Below, in pieces: positions 62,159-64,000 of a DNA stretch of 64,000 nt. Made by a program: the position numbers and the translations under genes. The notes beneath the pieces were generated by a model. It had not been told where the DNA came from and ran no database searches. It saw nothing but the letters and a program-made list of their open reading frames with translations. The stretch comes from Burkholderiales bacterium RIFCSPLOWO2_12_FULL_61_40. Lineage in GTDB: Bacteria > Pseudomonadota > Gammaproteobacteria > Burkholderiales > Burkholderiaceae_C. Position 1 is the first letter of the stretch, and the number at the start of each line of letters is the position of its first letter. The stretch lies in the NCBI GenBank assembly GCA_001770935.1, contig MESI01000037.1:32520-96519 (forward strand), in the 5' to 3' direction.

Positions 62159-63097
62159 TTATGTCATCGATTTTTTCGATGATAAGGGTTTACCCTTGAT
62201 TGATTTTTTTGGTGCATGCGATGCACCTTCAACGAACGCGATGGCCGACTTGACCACCGTTTCCACCGTGTTGGTGGTGGGGTCGGCGCGGTAGCTGGCG
62301 TGGATGGGCAGGGACTGCAACTTTGCGTCGCAGCCCAGCACTTTGAGACTGTAGAACCCCGTCAATCGGGCTACCGCCACACGCGGCAGCAGGGCCACGC
62401 CAAAGCCGCCTTGCACCAGTTGCACCATGGCGGAAATGGACGAAATGGCGTGCACCTTTTTGGGCTGCAGGTGGTGCTGGCGGAACAAATCGAGCAAGGT
62501 GACATTGGGCTGCGAGCCTTTCTGAAAGGTCAGCAACTCCATCTCGGCCAGTTCAGCGAGCCGGTATTTGGCTTTTTTGTGCAGCACCGGGTGCCCCACA
62601 AAGGCCATGTCCATGGGGGCCAGTGCATGGTTGCGCACGCCATCGGCCGAGGCGGGTAGGGCCGCAAAAGCCAGGTCCAGCGTGCCGCGCTGGATTTGTT
62701 CGGTGAGGATGGGCGTGGTCTCCACGGTGAGCTCCAGCTCCAGCCCGGGCTGCTCGGTGCGCAGTTGCTCCAGCCAGGGGATCAACCAGGAGTGCAGCAC
62801 CGACTCAATGGCGCCTATGCGCATGGACACGGCCACCGGCACGCCCGAGCCCATCTCGGCCTTGACCTCGCGCTGCAGCTCCAGCAGCTTGTTGGCATGC
62901 ACCAGAAACCGCACGCCGGCCCCGGTGAGCTTGAAACGTTTGTCGCTGCGGTCCAGCAGCAGCACACCCAGCTCTTCTTCCAGCGTGGCAATGCGGCTGG
63001 ACATGGCGGACTGCGTCAAAAACAGCTTCTCCGCCGCCCGCGAGATGCTTTTCAGGGACGCCACCCAGTAAAAGGCTTCCACAAAACGCAGGTTCAT
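62159..63097 (-). CDS. LysR-family transcriptional regulator
   Basis: 312 residues. The N-terminal winged helix is typical (FYWVASLKSISRAAEKLFLTQSAMSSRIATLEEELGVLLLDRS), followed by the periplasmic-binding-like effector domain (IGAIESVLHSWLIPWLEQLRTEQPGLELEL; LVQGGFGVALLPRVAVARL). It heads a run of same-strand genes (DUF1445, DctP, DctQ, DctM, DctP, hydantoinase) and is the likely regulator of that set. The C-terminus ends in a lysine-rich tail that overlaps two small hairpins. Confidence 0.93.
   Translation of the reverse strand: MNLRFVEAFYWVASLKSISRAAEKLFLTQSAMSSRIATLEEELGVLLLDRSDKRFKLTGAGVRFLVHANKLLELQREVKAEMGSGVPVAVSMRIGAIESVLHSWLIPWLEQLRTEQPGLELELTVETTPILTEQIQRGTLDLAFAALPASADGVRNHALAPMDMAFVGHPVLHKKAKYRLAELAEMELLTFQKGSQPNVTLLDLFRQHHLQPKKVHAISSISAMVQLVQGGFGVALLPRVAVARLTGFYSLKVLGCDAKLQSLPIHASYRADPTTNTVETVVKSAIAFVEGASHAPKKSIKGKPLSSKKSMT
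62164..62197. repeat. two small hairpins at the lysR 3' end
   Basis: TCATCGA (62164-62170) pairs with TCGATGA (62176-62182), and AAGGGT (62184-62189) with ACCCTT (62192-62197). They lie in the last codons of lysR and could modulate read-through into the downstream cluster. Confidence 0.4.
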
Positions 63098-63115
63098 GGC
63101 GCGGGGCGGGGTGGT

Positions 63116-64000
63116 TTAGCTGACCTTCTTGACCAGCACCTGGCTCTTGCGGTCCCAGTTGTATTTGCGTTTGCGGGCTTCGGGCAGCCAATCGGGGTCC
63201 ACCAGCACAAAGCCGCGTTTGAGGAACCAGTGGGTGGTGCGGGTGGTCAGCACAAAAATGCTGTCCAGCCCGGCGGCCTTGGCGCGCTGCTCAATGCGCT
63301 TTAACACCCGCTCTCCGTCACCCTGGCCTTGCACGTCGGGGGACACGGTCAACGCGGCCATTTCGGCGGTTTTGGACTCGGGGTAGGGGTACAGGGCAGC
63401 GCAGGCGAAGATCACGCCGTCGTGCTCGATGACGGTGTACAAACCGGCATCGCGCTCGATCTCGGTGCGGCTGCGTTTGACCAGGGTGCCGTCTTTCTCA
63501 AACGGTTCGATCAGTTGCAGGATGCCGCCTACATCGTCCTCGCTGGCTTCGCGCAGGCTCTCCAGCTTTTCGTCCACCACCATGGTGCCTATGCCGTCGT
63601 GCACGTACACCTCCAGCAAAATGGCGCCGTCCACCGCAAACGGGATGATGTGGCTGCGCTCCACGCCGTTTTTACAGGCCTTCACGCAGTGCTGCAGATA
63701 AAAGCCGATGTCGGTGGGCAGGTTGGCGGTGGGCAAGGTGGCCAGCAGCTTTTCGGCGGCGGCCAAAGGCAGCTCGGTGTCGATGGGGTTGTCTTCGCTG
63801 GCAGGCTGGGTGGGGTCGATGCGGATGCCCGGTACTTCCGTCACAAAAATCAGCTTGTCGGCCTGCAAAGCGGTGGCAACGCTGGTGGCGACCTCTTCCA
63901 TGGTCAGGTTAAAGGCCTCGCCGGTCGGTGAAAAACCAAACGGCGACAGCAGCACCATGGCGCCCATGTCCAGCGTACGGGTGATGCCCGCAATGTCCAC
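63116..64000 (-). CDS. argA: partial: N-acetylglutamate synthase (ArgA type), C-terminal 294 residues
   Basis: The gene enters from the right edge. The visible part has the end of an amino-acid-kinase-like domain (LLSPFGFSPTGEAFNLTMEEVATSVATALQADKLIFVTEVPGI) and the C-terminal GNAT domain (LREASEDDVGGILQLIEPFEKDGTLVKRSR, FACAALYPYPESKTAEMAALTVSPDVQGQGDGERVLKRIEQRAKAAGLDSIFVLTTRTTHWFLKRGF). The enzyme acetylates glutamate, the first step of arginine synthesis. It ends 18 bases upstream of the lysR start on the same strand; whether they share a transcript is not clear. Confidence 0.95.
   Translation of the reverse strand: MDIAGITRTLDMGAMVLLSPFGFSPTGEAFNLTMEEVATSVATALQADKLIFVTEVPGIRIDPTQPASEDNPIDTELPLAAAEKLLATLPTANLPTDIGFYLQHCVKACKNGVERSHIIPFAVDGAILLEVYVHDGIGTMVVDEKLESLREASEDDVGGILQLIEPFEKDGTLVKRSRTEIERDAGLYTVIEHDGVIFACAALYPYPESKTAEMAALTVSPDVQGQGDGERVLKRIEQRAKAAGLDSIFVLTTRTTHWFLKRGFVLVDPDWLPEARKRKYNWDRKSQVLVKKVS

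Overview
The window looks like a chromosome segment of a beta-proteobacterium of the Comamonadaceae (Rhodoferax/Polaromonas-like). The evidence is high-GC coding with dense overlapping ATGA gene junctions, squalene genes hpnCDE, TRAP transporters, the tig-clpP-clpX-lon order, and two dispersed repeat families that I associate with this family from memory. Species assignment is an inference; no 16S gene is present.

Layout. 1-2.1 kb is a decayed accessory patch: the edge of a possible hydrogenase accessory gene, three remnants of a restriction/defence operon (helicase::methyltransferase chimera, YhcG/DUF1016 nuclease, DEAD/DEAH Res-type fragment), and a broken VOC-family gene. 2.1-5.6 kb holds a chemoreceptor and an M14 carboxypeptidase-like gene. 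5.6-28.9 kb is a phosphate island: CYTH-CHAD triphosphatase, a SiaA/SiaB/SiaC-like partner-switching module, ZntB, an operon for phosphorus-free membrane lipids (OlsB-like, PlcP-like, GT4), ppk1, sixA, an H1-like protein, an EAL-CBS-GGDEF protein, ppx, a binding protein, then pstSCAB-phoU-phoB-phoR. Five forward Pho-box arrays and one reverse one, with TGTCAT-like half-sites at 11-bp period, sit before these units.

28.9-44.8 kb: a penicillin-acylase-family enzyme, a TetR/4-TM/DUF2867/ABC1-kinase operon, hpnEDC, a PAS histidine kinase and a two-gene RND pump. 44.9-51.6 kb: tRNA-Leu(UAG), tig, clpP, clpX, lon, then tRNA-Gly, tRNA-Cys and tRNA-Leu(UAA), each with a terminator. 51.8-63.1 kb: a second chemoreceptor and a LysR-headed cluster (DUF1445 family, TRAP transporter with two DctP proteins, fused hydantoinase/5-oxoprolinase) that would fit D-glutamate/5-oxoproline use. 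The right edge cuts argA.

How it works together (inference): phosphate limitation sensed by Pst/PhoU/PhoR would switch on PhoB, which through the arrays would raise phosphate uptake, polyphosphate turnover, replacement of phospholipids by ornithine lipids and glycolipids, and, less expectedly, two signalling units that share one CBS-type sensor domain: the SiaABC-like module and the c-di-GMP enzyme. This is the most interesting system in the window. Two repeat families cut across everything, in several places read in frame inside genes.
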